Positions 22,780-31,660 of a stretch of 64,000 nucleotides of DNA are shown piece by piece. The first letter of the stretch is position 1, and the number at the start of each line of letters is the position of its first letter. The notes under the pieces were generated by a model. The model did not search any database, was not told where the DNA came from, and worked only from the letters and a program-made list of their open reading frames with translations. The translations under genes and the position numbers were made by a program. The DNA is from Bactericera cockerelli (taxonomy: Eukaryota > Arthropoda > Insecta > Hemiptera > Triozidae), in NCBI GenBank assembly GCA_024516035.1, contig CM044962.1, positions 4,402,131 to 4,466,130 on the forward strand, in the 5' to 3' direction.

Positions 22780-23050
22780 TATTCATCACCATCTCTATTA
22801 TCTCACAAGCATTTGCTTTTGCGCCCACGCGCTGGACCAACCAATTGTTTCAGTTAGAGGAGATATTTATAAGGGAAAAGGTCAGCTTTATGTATGTATA
22901 TCAAATGACCATTTACTTCCAAAGAAGGAAAAGCTTGTGCTTCTGCTTTCAAGGAAAAGCAATATTGCTCTCAAAACTTTATGAACACCGACTGAAGCAA
23001 TTCCTTCAAATTTGGCAAGGAAAAGCTTTGCTTCCTTCTAGGAATACAAC
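22780..23050. other. Unassigned
   Basis: AT-rich DNA with repeated AAGGAAAAGC motifs. The open frame 22845-23096 has no recognisable domain and runs into the SINE at 23052. Confidence 0.4.
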
Positions 23051-23051
23051 C

Positions 23052-23178
23052 CTTCTTATGAATAAAATAGCCAGCATCACGAGGATTCAAATTTGAAAGT
23101 TCACCCATCCAAGTCCTAGCTCCGCTGGACGTTGCTTCACTGGTGTATTCATCGTGCGCCATCGACGGGACGTTAGTG
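23052..23178 (-). repeat. 5S-rRNA-derived SINE, head-only copy
   Basis: The reverse complement of a 5S-like head can be followed across the whole segment: TAGCCAGCATCACG at the 3' end, CACCCATCCAAGTCCTAGC (antisense of the 5S internal promoter C box), then GGTGTATTCA and ATCGACGG. The body and tail seen at 25155-25305 are absent. Confidence 0.75.
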
Positions 23179-23179
23179 C

Positions 23180-23425
23180 ATTGAAAAAACACTGCCAATT
23201 ACGGACACACTACTTCCTCGTGATTGTTTCACATTGTATACACAATTACACATGGCAATGTTGAATTTTTAAACTGAATCACTTGTAGCTCCAAAACCGC
23301 TTAACCGATTTTCTTCAAATTTGTTTTGAATGGTAGAACACTATTTTTCGAAGTTGCTCAGGAGGTCATACACCGTCCAGAAATATGAAAAAAACTTCTC
23401 GGAAGTAAAATCAAAGCAGGCGGCT
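23180..23425 (-). repeat. Interspersed repeat family I
   Basis: It contains CACTGCCAATTACGGACACA, TACTTCCTCGTGATTG and an AAAACCGCTTAACCGATTTT motif. Related copies in the opposite orientation are at 40030-40490 and 56500-56795, ending CATAATTGGCAGTGTATTTT. No protein signature. Confidence 0.6.
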
Positions 23426-23489
23426 GGGAATTTATTTTTGATGAAAAAAGATATTATGCTCTATCTTCGTCACTCGTGCGGACATAATG

Positions 23490-24140
23490 TGCTTTGTTGA
23501 AGGGAGAGGGAGAGAAGAGAGGAGGGCGGAGGGAGGAGAAAAATATGGGAGGGACGAGCGAGGGATGGAAAGTAAGGAGGCAGCTATTTCTGTGACAAAT
23601 GATCCTTTTCAGGATTGAGTGAGAGGACGCAGTGAGACAGAAAATAAGGAGCGTACTGTTCTGAGGAGGGGGAGAAGAAGGAGGGGAGGGAGAGCTATCC
23701 GGGGGGGAGGAGGAGGCAACAGTCGAGTAATCGTCAGTCGTAAGTTTTCCGCTAAATTCCTTTAGAGTGAATAGCTGAATAGGAAGAGGGAGGGAGGGAG
23801 GGAGGGAGAGAGAGAGAGAGAGAAAAAAACAGTAGGAGGAATGAAAGAAGAAGAATAAGAAAATGATAAGAAGGAGGAAGAGAAGAAGTATAAGAGTGTA
23901 AGGAGGAGAAATGAATTAATAGGTTAAAAGTATGGAGGAGGGAATGAAGAAAGAGGAGGAGTAGAATCTTAAAAAGGACGAGGGAAGGGAGGAGGAGTAG
24001 GAAAAGGATAGTAGGAGCTGAAGGAGAAGGAGAATGAAAGGAGAGGGAAAAAGAGGAAGAGGAGCAGGATAAAGTGAATAAGGAAGAAATACAGAAATAC
24101 TGCAGAATGCAAAGAGACATAATAAGGAAGAATGGGAAGA
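23490..24140. repeat. Purine-rich tract
   Basis: GGGAGGAGG/GAAGAAGAGG low-complexity DNA. The long minus-strand frame 23752-24267 is a composition artefact. Confidence 0.8.
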
Positions 24141-24580
24141 AAATAAAGACAGGGAGGTAGAACCCCTCCTCAGATATAATAATAAATAAGAAGGGAATGG
24201 AGAAATAGTAGGAGGAAGAAAAGAAGAAGGAGGAGGAGAAGGAGAAAAAGGAAAGGCGGTAGAACATAAAAAGGAGGGCAGTGAGAGAGCTAAGAAAGGG
24301 AGAACTCCTCCTTAGAAGTAATAATAAAGAGGAAGGGAATGGATAAATAGTAAGAGGAAGAAAAGAAGGAGAAAAAGGAAAGGAGGTAGAACATAAAAAG
24401 GAGGGCAGTGAGAAAGCTATGAAAGGGAGAACTCCTCCTTAGAAGTAATAATAAAAGAGGAAGGGAATGGATAAATAGTAAGAGGAAGAAAAGAAGGAGA
24501 AGGAGGATAAGGAGAAAAAGGAAAGGAGGCAAGGAGAAAGCTATAAGAAAGGGAGAGAACCCCTCTTCACAAGTATTCCC
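24140..24580. repeat. Tandem repeat, about 131-bp unit
   Basis: At least three copies of a unit holding AACTCCTCCTTAGAAGTAATAATAAAGAGGAAGGGAATGG, AAATAGTAAGAGGAAGAAAAG and GTAGAACATAAAAAGGAGGGCAGTGAG (starts near 24140, 24290, 24421). The first copy is the most diverged. Confidence 0.85.
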
Positions 24581-24739
24581 ATCATAATTTTCTCTGGAAT
24601 TTTAATTTTCCATCACATTAGTCCCTTTTTCCGTCAATGCTATTTATTTTCGCTGTCTCTTCTCAATTTCCTCATTCCTTTATTTTCTTACTTCATTATT
24701 TCTCATTCGTACTTTCCGTATCGGCTTTTATTATTATAG

Positions 24740-24960
24740 ACTGGTTGGGGTTCCACGAGAGAGATGGTCAGGGCGGGAGTTTTACCCTCCATTCGGTGGG
24801 AATGGTATTAACCTCACCCAGCCGGAAATACCAGCCTCACGTGTTCAGAAGGAAATGAATTTTCTGTTCGAAAAGTCTACTCCAACCGGGAATCGAACTC
24901 ACAATCTTTTAACAAACTTGGAACAAGCGACCCTGCTTAAGCGGGATAAGACAGAGTAAA
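24740..24960 (-). repeat. SINE-F copy (tRNA-like head)
   Basis: The minus strand has a head with B-box-like GTTCGATTCCCGG (24880-24900), GAACACGTGAGGCTGG, the shared core GGCTGGGTGAGGTTAATACC and ATGGAGGGTAAAACTCCC. Next to it, 24905-24960 carries the antisense of a CTTATCCCGCTT motif. It lies head-to-head with the 5S-headed SINE at 25034. Confidence 0.75.
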
Positions 24961-24974
24961 AGAACAAGAAGAAA

Positions 24975-25033
24975 AGAGAATATATTCGTGTCAATCACAA
25001 TCTTAATATCACAACTACTCAAACTCGCTTTAC
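24975..25033 (-). repeat. SINE-B copy, split by the 5S SINE
   Basis: ATATTCGTGTCAATCACAAT to CAAACTCGCTTTAC is SINE-B body. The rest of the copy (CGCTTTACTAAATATTTGC) resumes after the inserted element at about 25309. The break coincides with the 13-bp duplication flanking the 5S SINE. Confidence 0.8.
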
Positions 25034-25305
25034 AAGCCAGCGTCGATGGCATGTTGAATACACCGGTTCCCTTCAGAACACCGAAGTTAAGCGACATCCA
25101 GCGAGGTTAAGACTTGGATGGGTGACCAGTCAAATTCTAATTCTCGTGACGCTGGCTTTTCCCGGCCCCACTCAGGCTGGGTGAGGTCAATGTGAGTAGC
25201 AGGTTTGTGAGTTTCCTGCGAATGGAGGGTAAAACCCCCGTCGTGATATGACCATGGCAGTTGAAAGCGATGTTAAACCCCACTAAAAAAAAAAAAAAAA
25301 AAAAA
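25034..25305 (+). mobile_element. Young 5S-rRNA-derived SINE (SINE3 type) with target-site duplication
   Basis: The first 120 bp (about 25035-25155) follow a 5S rRNA from GCCAGCGTCGATGGCATG through GAATACACCGGTTCCC and CACCGAAGTTAAGCGAC to ACTTGGATGGGTGACC, closing with GACGCTGGC. These segments include the type 1 pol III internal promoter elements. The body follows (ACTCAGGCTGGGTGAGGTC, AATGGAGGGTAAAACCCC, TTGAAAGCGATGTTAAACCCC) and then about 20 A. AAACTCGCTTTAC occurs at both edges (25021-25033 and 25306-25318), so this is a LINE-mobilised insertion into a SINE-B copy. It is non-coding and presumably depends on a LINE in trans. Other copies: 4885, 23052, 44327, 45838. Confidence 0.9.
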
Positions 25306-25329
25306 AAACTCGCTTTACTAAATATTTGC

Positions 25330-26140
25330 TTAACTTTATTTATTTATTATTTTATTGTACAATAAACGGATTACAAAAGATCCTTTTCTAACTATGTATT
25401 ACATTAAATTGGTTCCCTAGCTAATGAAATTGTAATTATTCTATCTTATTTTAATATTATAAATCTAAATCTAATGAAAAATATCTAAATCTAATGCTAT
25501 ACTAAAGTTAAGGTATGCTTGGCATGAGAAAAATTTATTGTTGGTGAAAAAAAAAAAAAAAAAAACCATCACTGTCATACAGGTAAAAACAAAATAAAGA
25601 CTAGATCGAAGAGGAACTTAAAGTTTGTAGTGGAACTAAATTAGACTAGAAGATAAAAGATTAGGAAAGGTATCTATGAGGAAAAGTCAGTAAAACATTG
25701 ATTATTACAGAATAACCTCACTTCTTGTTTTCTATTATCTTTACTCTCTAATTGTTATTTTATTTTCATTGTATTTATACTCAAATAAATATTATATAAA
25801 GAGGTGCTTTGTTAAACTGTTGGCATAATGGGATTACCTGTCTTGCGCTGACAGTCTAAATAAAGCACTACTTATACTTATACTTGTGAGGAAGTGCAGA
25901 AAAAGTCAATGTGGTCCTTGATCATGTTAGCCGACCGCTGGAATCTTATCTTATCATACCACTGACCTCCGATTAGCGCCGGAGAGATTCTTCCACCTTA
26001 CCTGTAACAGATAAGAAAGAGAAATGCAGTCAGTAAAAGACCTAGTTGAATTTATTTGGAATAAATTAGATACAAAATAACATTTAAAAAATACATTACC
26101 AATAATTAATAGTATTCCAATTCAGCGTATTGCTGAATTT
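25330..26140. other. AT-rich; one shared LINE-end motif, no gene
   Basis: ACAATAAACGGATTACAAAAGATCCTTTTCTAACTA (25356-25394) recurs at 36005-36040. It is probably another LINE 3' end in antisense. Poly-A lies at 25547-25564. No coding frame was recognised in the remainder. Confidence 0.5.
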
Positions 26141-26143
26141 ATA

Positions 26144-26538
26144 CAGGGTGTCCCGTATACAGATGCAAATATTTTGAGGGTAGGTTCAGCCCACCGTGGA
26201 CTATAATATGAGCGAAACTTGCAGTGGGGCATTTTGCTTCGTTAAAGAGTTATGGCCAAATCCCTGTTTTTCCCACAGGTCTAGAGGTCACTTGGATCGA
26301 TGCACGTTTTTAAAGAAATGATAGCCAGTGAGTAATTTTTGACTTCATGTATGGATAGTCATGCATATTTTCCTTCGAATGCAGTTGGTTGCATAAAAAA
26401 ATATTGAAAGACCAGAGAGATATTTAATCATAAGTTCAATATTTTTCTAAAATTCGATTTTTTCCTTTTTTCCCTTTCGTGATTTTAGAGTACTTCTACA
26501 GTTGCAATTCTGCGTATCACTCGGTAAAAAAATACCCT
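26144..26538 (+). repeat. Left arm of the long inverted repeat
   Basis: It matches 31936-32331 in reverse complement, including GCAATTCTGCGTATCACT near its inner end and CACTTGGATCGATGCACG mid-arm. The differences are isolated substitutions and one- to three-base indels. Confidence 0.85.
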
Positions 26539-26814
26539 TTGCTATTTTGTTTCAATAAATACAAAGTTCTTTCAGACGCGTGAAGGAATGAATGCGATAC
26601 GCCTTAATAAACGGCACCAGAAGTAGAGAAACACATCTAACAAATTTTGAATCTGGGCGCTATTGCATTTTGAAGAACACTCGATGCCTGAAGCGGTCTG
26701 TGTGACCATTTTTATGCCAACTGCAAGTTATAAATGAAAAATTTCTGAGTACAAATAGTTCTATTAACCAACTATATCAATCAAATCTAATAGTTAAAAT
26801 AACAAGGCGATCAA

Positions 26815-26934
26815 TTTGTTCGGTGGAAGAGAAAGCCACAAGCTTTAACCTCGCCCTTGGTTCGCTACTTATTCTTTTGGGTTCTTTTCATTTCATGTCC
26901 TGTGTTGCAGAATGTATCATGTTTGTAGTTTATC
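26815..26934 (+). repeat. LINE 3'-tail (family L variant), left part, split by gypsy
   Basis: GGTGGAAGAGAAAGCCACAA, then CCTCGCCC, TTTCATGTCCTGTGTTGCAG and AATGTATCATG match copies at 44520-44650 (+) and 51214-51345 (-). The tail resumes at 31312 (AGTAAAGTATTATTAATAAT) right after the gypsy element. Confidence 0.8.
26930..26934. repeat. Left 5-bp target-site duplication of the gypsy element
   Basis: TTATC here and at 31307-31311, directly outside the LTRs. Confidence 0.9.
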
Positions 26935-27072
26935 TGATAGATATCAGTTTGATACTGGCCAGATTGTGGGAGTGTCAGTAGTCAGTCTACTTGTAACTAT
27001 GAAAGAATAAACTTCGTTCTTATTTTTCCTTTACCAACGTTTGAGTTTTCTATGCATACTAAATACATATCA
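26935..27072 (+). repeat. 5' LTR, 138 bp
   Basis: TGATAGATATCAG at the 5' end and TACATATCA at the 3' end. It contains a polyadenylation hexamer AATAAA (27006-27011). No obvious TATA box is seen, which is common for short insect LTRs. Confidence 0.95.
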
Positions 27073-27074
27073 AG

Positions 27075-27088
27075 TGGCGACAGAGGTG
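27075..27088 (+). promoter_or_regulatory. Candidate tRNA primer-binding site
   Basis: TGGCGACAGAGGTG starts two bases after the LTR, where minus-strand priming sites lie. TGG complements the CCA end of a tRNA. The first seven bases resemble the tRNA-Arg-type sites of some insect gypsy elements, but the following bases differ, so the primer is undecided. Confidence 0.6.
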
Positions 27089-27091
27089 AAA

Positions 27092-30000
27092 ATGACGACG
27101 GAAGAAGATGTGAAGACGTGGAGGAAGAACAGAGGGACGGTGAAGTCGATGCTGACAAGGACAAGTGGGAAGTTGACGGGGGAGCTATCTAGAGAGGAGT
27201 TGGACACGTACGAGAGGAACATCGAGACCTACAGAAAGCAGTATGAAGCGATTCAGGACATATTGGACGGAATGTTGGAGGAGGAGGAGCTGGAAGAGGA
27301 ACGGGACTACAGGTTTGCCATGCACGAACAAATTAAAGGTATGATTGTGAACATTTCTAAACTCAGGAAGAACCTATTAAATACAGAGCAAAGTACATCA
27401 CAACATCAGGCCTTATGCACGACATCGAACATCAGTTTTGTTTCGTATCAGGAAGAGGAAAGTTTCGCCAATTTTGTGAAGCGGCTAGAAACATTTATGT
27501 TTCTGAAAGGGATTTCCGACAACAAGACAAAAGTTTACACTCTGTTACATGCTCTAACCCCACAGCTACATGAGAGATTGTACGATATTTACACGCCTGA
27601 AAATCCTCTAGAGAAAAACTATGACGAACTGGTAGGGTCATTGCAGGGCTACTTGGAGCCTAAACCTAGTACTTGGGCCTTGCAGAACAAATTCATCAAT
27701 AGAACGCAAGAATCTAATGAGTCTGTTTTACAGTTTTCAACAGAACTGAAGAAACTGTCCAAGTACTGCGAGTTCAAATGTGAACGATGTGAGCACTGCA
27801 CGGCGGATGCGTTCCTAACCCTCCAGTTCATTAGAGGACTGCGTGACCCAGATATCCGGACACGACTCCTACAGGACAAGAACACCAAGAACTTAAAGGA
27901 TGTGCTGAACATGGCCATGAGCATTGAGATGTCAAAGCAGGAGAACGAACACATGAACGAGACTAAGGTGACAAGTGCGGGACTGAACCAGTTACCTACA
28001 ACCAGTCAAACTGTAAGTAACCCTATGAGATACGAACATAGAGAACAGAACAGACCTACATACCAAGAGAAAAGAACCCAACCAGTAGATTTGAGAGGTA
28101 AATGCTACAGATGTGGGGATCCAAACCATAGAGCCACGACTTGTAAATTCAAAAATGAATTTTGTAGAAAATGTAACAGAGTGGGTCACATTGGAAAAGT
28201 GTGTTTGGCATCCAGTAGAGGGGAACGTAGGGTCCATGTAATGAACCAAGAGGACTGCCAACACTTAGACTCAGAGAATAACCAGTATGAAATACACAGC
28301 TTTCAGAACACCAAGAGTGACAAGTTTATGATCAAGGTGGAGCTGGACCAGAGACCCATCCACATGGAGATTGACACGGGGGCGGCGTTGTCATCCATTG
28401 CGTACGAGGACTACAAGCAGCTCAACCTGAACAACAGAATCTTCAACACGAACATCCAGATGAAGACCTACACTGGTGAGGTCATCAAGCCCAGAGGTAT
28501 GTGTTTTGTAAAATGTACCTACAAGAACCAACAGTTTGTAGGAAAGCTGATCATCATTAATCAGCGCGTGGACCCCATCTTTGGGCGTGATTGGATCCGA
28601 GAAGTGAACCTAGACTGGGCGGAGATTAGGAGCATGAAGGTGGTTGAGGTGACACGACTGGAGGACCTACTGACGAAATATGAGGACATATTCAAGGACA
28701 AAATAGGTACCATACCTACTGAACTAGGACACTTGCAACTGAAACCAGACGCGACTCCGATATACTATGCCCCGAGACCAGTGCCGTATTCGAAGAAATT
28801 GAAAATTGAACAAGAGTTGGAACGATTGGAAGGCGAGGGTATAATAACCAAAGTAGACCATTCGGAGTGGGGAACACCGATTGTACCGATCACCAAGCCG
28901 AACGGGGACGTCCGAGTTTGTGCGGACTACAAGATAACATTAAACAAATGTATTCAGGATTTTAACTATCCTATTCCTCGTATCGAAGACATTTTTGCAC
29001 AAATGAACGGGGGACGGTATTTCTGTACATTAGACCTTAGTAAGGCGTACCTTCACTACAAGATGGACGAAGAAAGTGCAATGATGCAATGTTTGTCGAC
29101 ACACAAGGGGTTGTACAAAGTAAACAGACTCATGTTTGGGGTTAAAGTTGCTCCCGGGTTGTGGCAGAAGTTTATGGATAAGACCCTGCAAGGACTAGCT
29201 GGAGTTCAATGCTTCTTTGATGACATTGTAATACAAGGGGCAACACATGAAGAGATGTTGCAAAGACTAGAGTCTGTGTTTGAAGTATTGAGGAAACAGG
29301 ACCTGACACTTAACAGAAACAAATGCAATTTCTTACAGACCAGCATCAAGTACCTAGGACACATGATTGACAGTGACGGCCTGCACAAAACACAGGACAA
29401 GGTACTCGCTATTCAAAATGCGAAACAACCACAGAACGTTGGTGAGTTACGTACATTTCTCGGCCTTGCTAATTATTACAACAAGTTTATTCCAAATCTA
29501 GCATCGATCTTACATCCACTAAACAATTTGCTGCATAAGGGGGAACAGTTTCATTGGGATGATCAGTGCGAGAAAAGTTTCAAGGAAGTAAAAGAACAGA
29601 TTTCAAATGATAATGTACTTGTACACTACAACCCCGACCTTACAGTAACGCTTGCTACGGACGCGTCACCTGTGGGACTTGGCGCTGTTTTGTCTCATAG
29701 GTATGATGATGGGACTGAGCGTCCAATAGCCTTTGCTTCTCGTTCGTTATCAAGGTGTGAACAAAGGTACAGTCAGCTAGACAGAGAAGCTACGGGAATC
29801 TACTGGGGGATAAAAAAGTTTTTCCAGTATTTGTACGGGCGCAAATTTGTGTTGATTACGGACAACAAACCCCTCACCACAATATTCAATCCTGGCAAAA
29901 TGTTACCTACCTTGGCTGCAACCCGAATGTTTCACTATGCTCTATTTTTGTCAGGTTTCGACTACTCCATCGAATACAAGCGAACATCAGATCACGGAAA

Positions 30001-31171
30001 TGCTGACTTCTTGTCTCGGTTCCCATACGAGACGCCAGACCCGAACGCAACGGACGAGACGTACAAATTCCAGACAAACCAGATCAACTCTTTCAACAGC
30101 ATCAACTTTCAAATGATACAAGAAGAAACAAAACGAGACGTGGAGTTGAGCAACATTGTGGACGCGCTGACCAGCGGGAGATCATTACAAGCGGCAGGGC
30201 TGGAGGACAGTGAGTACACACTGCAAGACGGGTGTGTGTTCAGAGGTATGAGAGTAGTGATTCCAGGAAATTTGAGGAAGCAAGTGTTACAAGAATTACA
30301 TGTCGGCCATCTAGGGATTGTAAAAATGAAGTCTTTAAGTAGAAGCTATTGTTACTGGAAATGTATAGATAAGGAGATTGAAGATATGGTACGAGCATGT
30401 AAGCAGTGCTGCCTGAAACAAAATGAGCCATCCAAATGTAACGCTCATCCTTGGGAACAGCCTCAACAGCCTTGGGAGCGAATTCACGTAGACTTCGCAG
30501 GGCCGGAGAATGGTTTGTGGTACTTCATTGTTGTTGACGCCCATACGAAGTGGGTGGAGGTTATACCTACAAAAACAACAACTACTGATTTCTGTATCAG
30601 AGAGCTGAGGAAATTGTTTGCGACATTTGGCTTACCTGTTATGTGTGTATCCGATAACGGTCCTCAATTCAAATCTTATGAGTTTGAAAATTTCTTACAA
30701 TCAAACTTTATCACCCACAGAACCACGGCCCCTTTCCACCCCGCCACTAATGGACAAGCGGAGAGATTTGTGCAAACTATCAAGAAACATCTCAAAGCTA
30801 TGACTGAGGAGCGGGGAGACATCAATCTCAAGATCAGCAGATTGCTGATGCAGCTGAGGAAGGTGAAAAACAGCGAGGGGGAGTCTTCGTACACATTGAT
30901 GTTTGGGCGAGACCCGAGGACAAGACTTGATGCTATCATGAAGCCGGAACCGGAGAAGAAGGAAATGGACACAACACAGTTCAAGGGAAGGAGTTTCAAT
31001 GTGAATGATCGAGTGCAAGTGCGGAACTACACGCACAGCAAGAAGTGGGAGTTTGGAGTGGTGAAGAAACGGGAAGGCTTGCTGCATTATGTTGTGACGT
31101 TGGATGATGGGAGAGAATGGAAAAGACATGTGGACCAGATCCGGCCCACACATTATGGGGGGGATATGTGA
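27092..31171 (+). CDS. Gag-Pol polyprotein of the Ty3/gypsy retrotransposon
   Basis: The polyprotein (1359 aa from ATG 27092) makes the capsid and all enzymes for copying and inserting the element. I prefer ATG 27092 because the upstream in-frame ATG (27041) lies inside the LTR. Domains: Gag to about 335; two CCHC knuckles (residues 338-351 and 358-371); protease DTGA (428-431); RT with CTLDLSKAY, LMFGVKVAPGLW and FFDD (708-711, Phe instead of the usual Tyr); RNase H LATDAS (854-859) and ITDNKPL; integrase HVGH...C..C zinc finger (from 1070) and D1134, D1188, E1224 with D-x35-E spacing; C-terminal basic tail. Gag and Pol share one frame, with no frameshift or stop between them. The UGA stop uses the first three bases of the 3' LTR. 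No disabling change is seen. Confidence 0.95.
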   Translation: MTTEEDVKTWRKNRGTVKSMLTRTSGKLTGELSREELDTYERNIETYRKQYEAIQDILDGMLEEEELEEERDYRFAMHEQIKGMIVNISKLRKNLLNTEQSTSQHQALCTTSNISFVSYQEEESFANFVKRLETFMFLKGISDNKTKVYTLLHALTPQLHERLYDIYTPENPLEKNYDELVGSLQGYLEPKPSTWALQNKFINRTQESNESVLQFSTELKKLSKYCEFKCERCEHCTADAFLTLQFIRGLRDPDIRTRLLQDKNTKNLKDVLNMAMSIEMSKQENEHMNETKVTSAGLNQLPTTSQTVSNPMRYEHREQNRPTYQEKRTQPVDLRGKCYRCGDPNHRATTCKFKNEFCRKCNRVGHIGKVCLASSRGERRVHVMNQEDCQHLDSENNQYEIHSFQNTKSDKFMIKVELDQRPIHMEIDTGAALSSIAYEDYKQLNLNNRIFNTNIQMKTYTGEVIKPRGMCFVKCTYKNQQFVGKLIIINQRVDPIFGRDWIREVNLDWAEIRSMKVVEVTRLEDLLTKYEDIFKDKIGTIPTELGHLQLKPDATPIYYAPRPVPYSKKLKIEQELERLEGEGIITKVDHSEWGTPIVPITKPNGDVRVCADYKITLNKCIQDFNYPIPRIEDIFAQMNGGRYFCTLDLSKAYLHYKMDEESAMMQCLSTHKGLYKVNRLMFGVKVAPGLWQKFMDKTLQGLAGVQCFFDDIVIQGATHEEMLQRLESVFEVLRKQDLTLNRNKCNFLQTSIKYLGHMIDSDGLHKTQDKVLAIQNAKQPQNVGELRTFLGLANYYNKFIPNLASILHPLNNLLHKGEQFHWDDQCEKSFKEVKEQISNDNVLVHYNPDLTVTLATDASPVGLGAVLSHRYDDGTERPIAFASRSLSRCEQRYSQLDREATGIYWGIKKFFQYLYGRKFVLITDNKPLTTIFNPGKMLPTLAATRMFHYALFLSGFDYSIEYKRTSDHGNADFLSRFPYETPDPNATDETYKFQTNQINSFNSINFQMIQEETKRDVELSNIVDALTSGRSLQAAGLEDSEYTLQDGCVFRGMRVVIPGNLRKQVLQELHVGHLGIVKMKSLSRSYCYWKCIDKEIEDMVRACKQCCLKQNEPSKCNAHPWEQPQQPWERIHVDFAGPENGLWYFIVVDAHTKWVEVIPTKTTTTDFCIRELRKLFATFGLPVMCVSDNGPQFKSYEFENFLQSNFITHRTTAPFHPATNGQAERFVQTIKKHLKAMTEERGDINLKISRLLMQLRKVKNSEGESSYTLMFGRDPRTRLDAIMKPEPEKKEMDTTQFKGRSFNVNDRVQVRNYTHSKKWEFGVVKKREGLLHYVVTLDDGREWKRHVDQIRPTHYGGDM

Positions 31172-31306
31172 TAGATATCAGTTTGATACTGGCCAGATTG
31201 TGGGAGTGTCAGTAGTCAGTCTACTTGTAACTATGAAAGAATAAACTTCGTTCTTATTTTTCCTTTACCAACGTTTGAGTTTTCTATGCATACTAAATAC
31301 ATATCA
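31169..31306 (+). repeat. 3' LTR, 138 bp
   Basis: Identical by eye to the 5' LTR, with AATAAA at 31240-31245. Its first three bases, TGA, terminate the Gag-Pol frame. Confidence 0.95.
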
Positions 31307-31345
31307 TTATCAGTAAAGTATTATTAATAATAATAATAGTAACCT
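31307..31345 (+). repeat. Right target-site duplication and end of the split LINE tail
   Basis: TTATC (31307-31311) repeats 26930-26934. CAGTAAAGTATTATTAATAATAATAATAG continues the LINE tail that the gypsy element interrupted, matching GTAGTTTACTAATAAAGTGT plus ATT repeats in the paralogues. Confidence 0.85.
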
Positions 31346-31660
31346 TAAGGTTGGATGTTCGAGTTTTACCCAAGGTTAATTTTCGGCAGTATTTGTTATG
31401 TTTTTGATATCATGATTGTGATAAACACAAAAATGTTATTTTTCCTTCGAAAAATAAAATGACAATTTTTGTTGTTAGCGCAGAGTCTTTCTCCATGTGT
31501 ATTCTTTGTCCATAATATTACACCACTGGTTGCTGCTTTCGTTGCAGCCTCTCTCATTTTTCCTCATGATAACGTACAGTGTATTATAATGTAATTGGGT
31601 GTATGTCAAATTTCATTGTAATTGACATACATCTGTTTTGTAATGCACTTAAAAAAAAAA
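31345..31660. repeat. Interior of the inverted-repeat element; SINE-D antisense fragment and poly-A
   Basis: ACACCACTGGTTGCTG to CATTTTTCCTCATGA (about 31520-31570) is an antisense fragment of the SINE-D body. A poly-A run lies at 31650-31671. No gene. Confidence 0.55.

Larger units (their letters stand above)
26935..31306 (+). mobile_element. Complete Ty3/gypsy LTR retrotransposon with identical LTRs
   Basis: The element is 4372 bp: two 138-bp LTRs (26935-27072; 31169-31306) with TG...CA ends that are identical by eye, a TTATC 5-bp duplication, a candidate primer-binding site, one uninterrupted Gag-Pol frame and a G-rich polypurine tract (GGGGGGGA, about 31157-31164). RT, then RNase H, then integrase order places it in Ty3/gypsy (Metaviridae). 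There is no env frame. Identical LTRs and an intact frame point to a very recent insertion. Similarity of the integrase (GHLGIVKMK, HPATNGQAERF) suggests a mag-like or K02A2.6-like lineage, which is inference from motif memory. Confidence 0.95.

Noticed and set aside
22845..23096. 83-codon open frame
   Set aside because: No domain; its end overlaps the antisense 5S-derived SINE.
25034..25155. 5S rRNA gene
   Set aside because: The 5S-like part is diverged, continues into a SINE body with poly-A and is flanked by a target duplication.
27041..27091. Upstream in-frame ATG as the Gag-Pol start
   Set aside because: It lies inside the LTR and would translate LTR and primer-site sequence. ATG 27092 directly after the primer site is the better start, though an extended form is not excluded.
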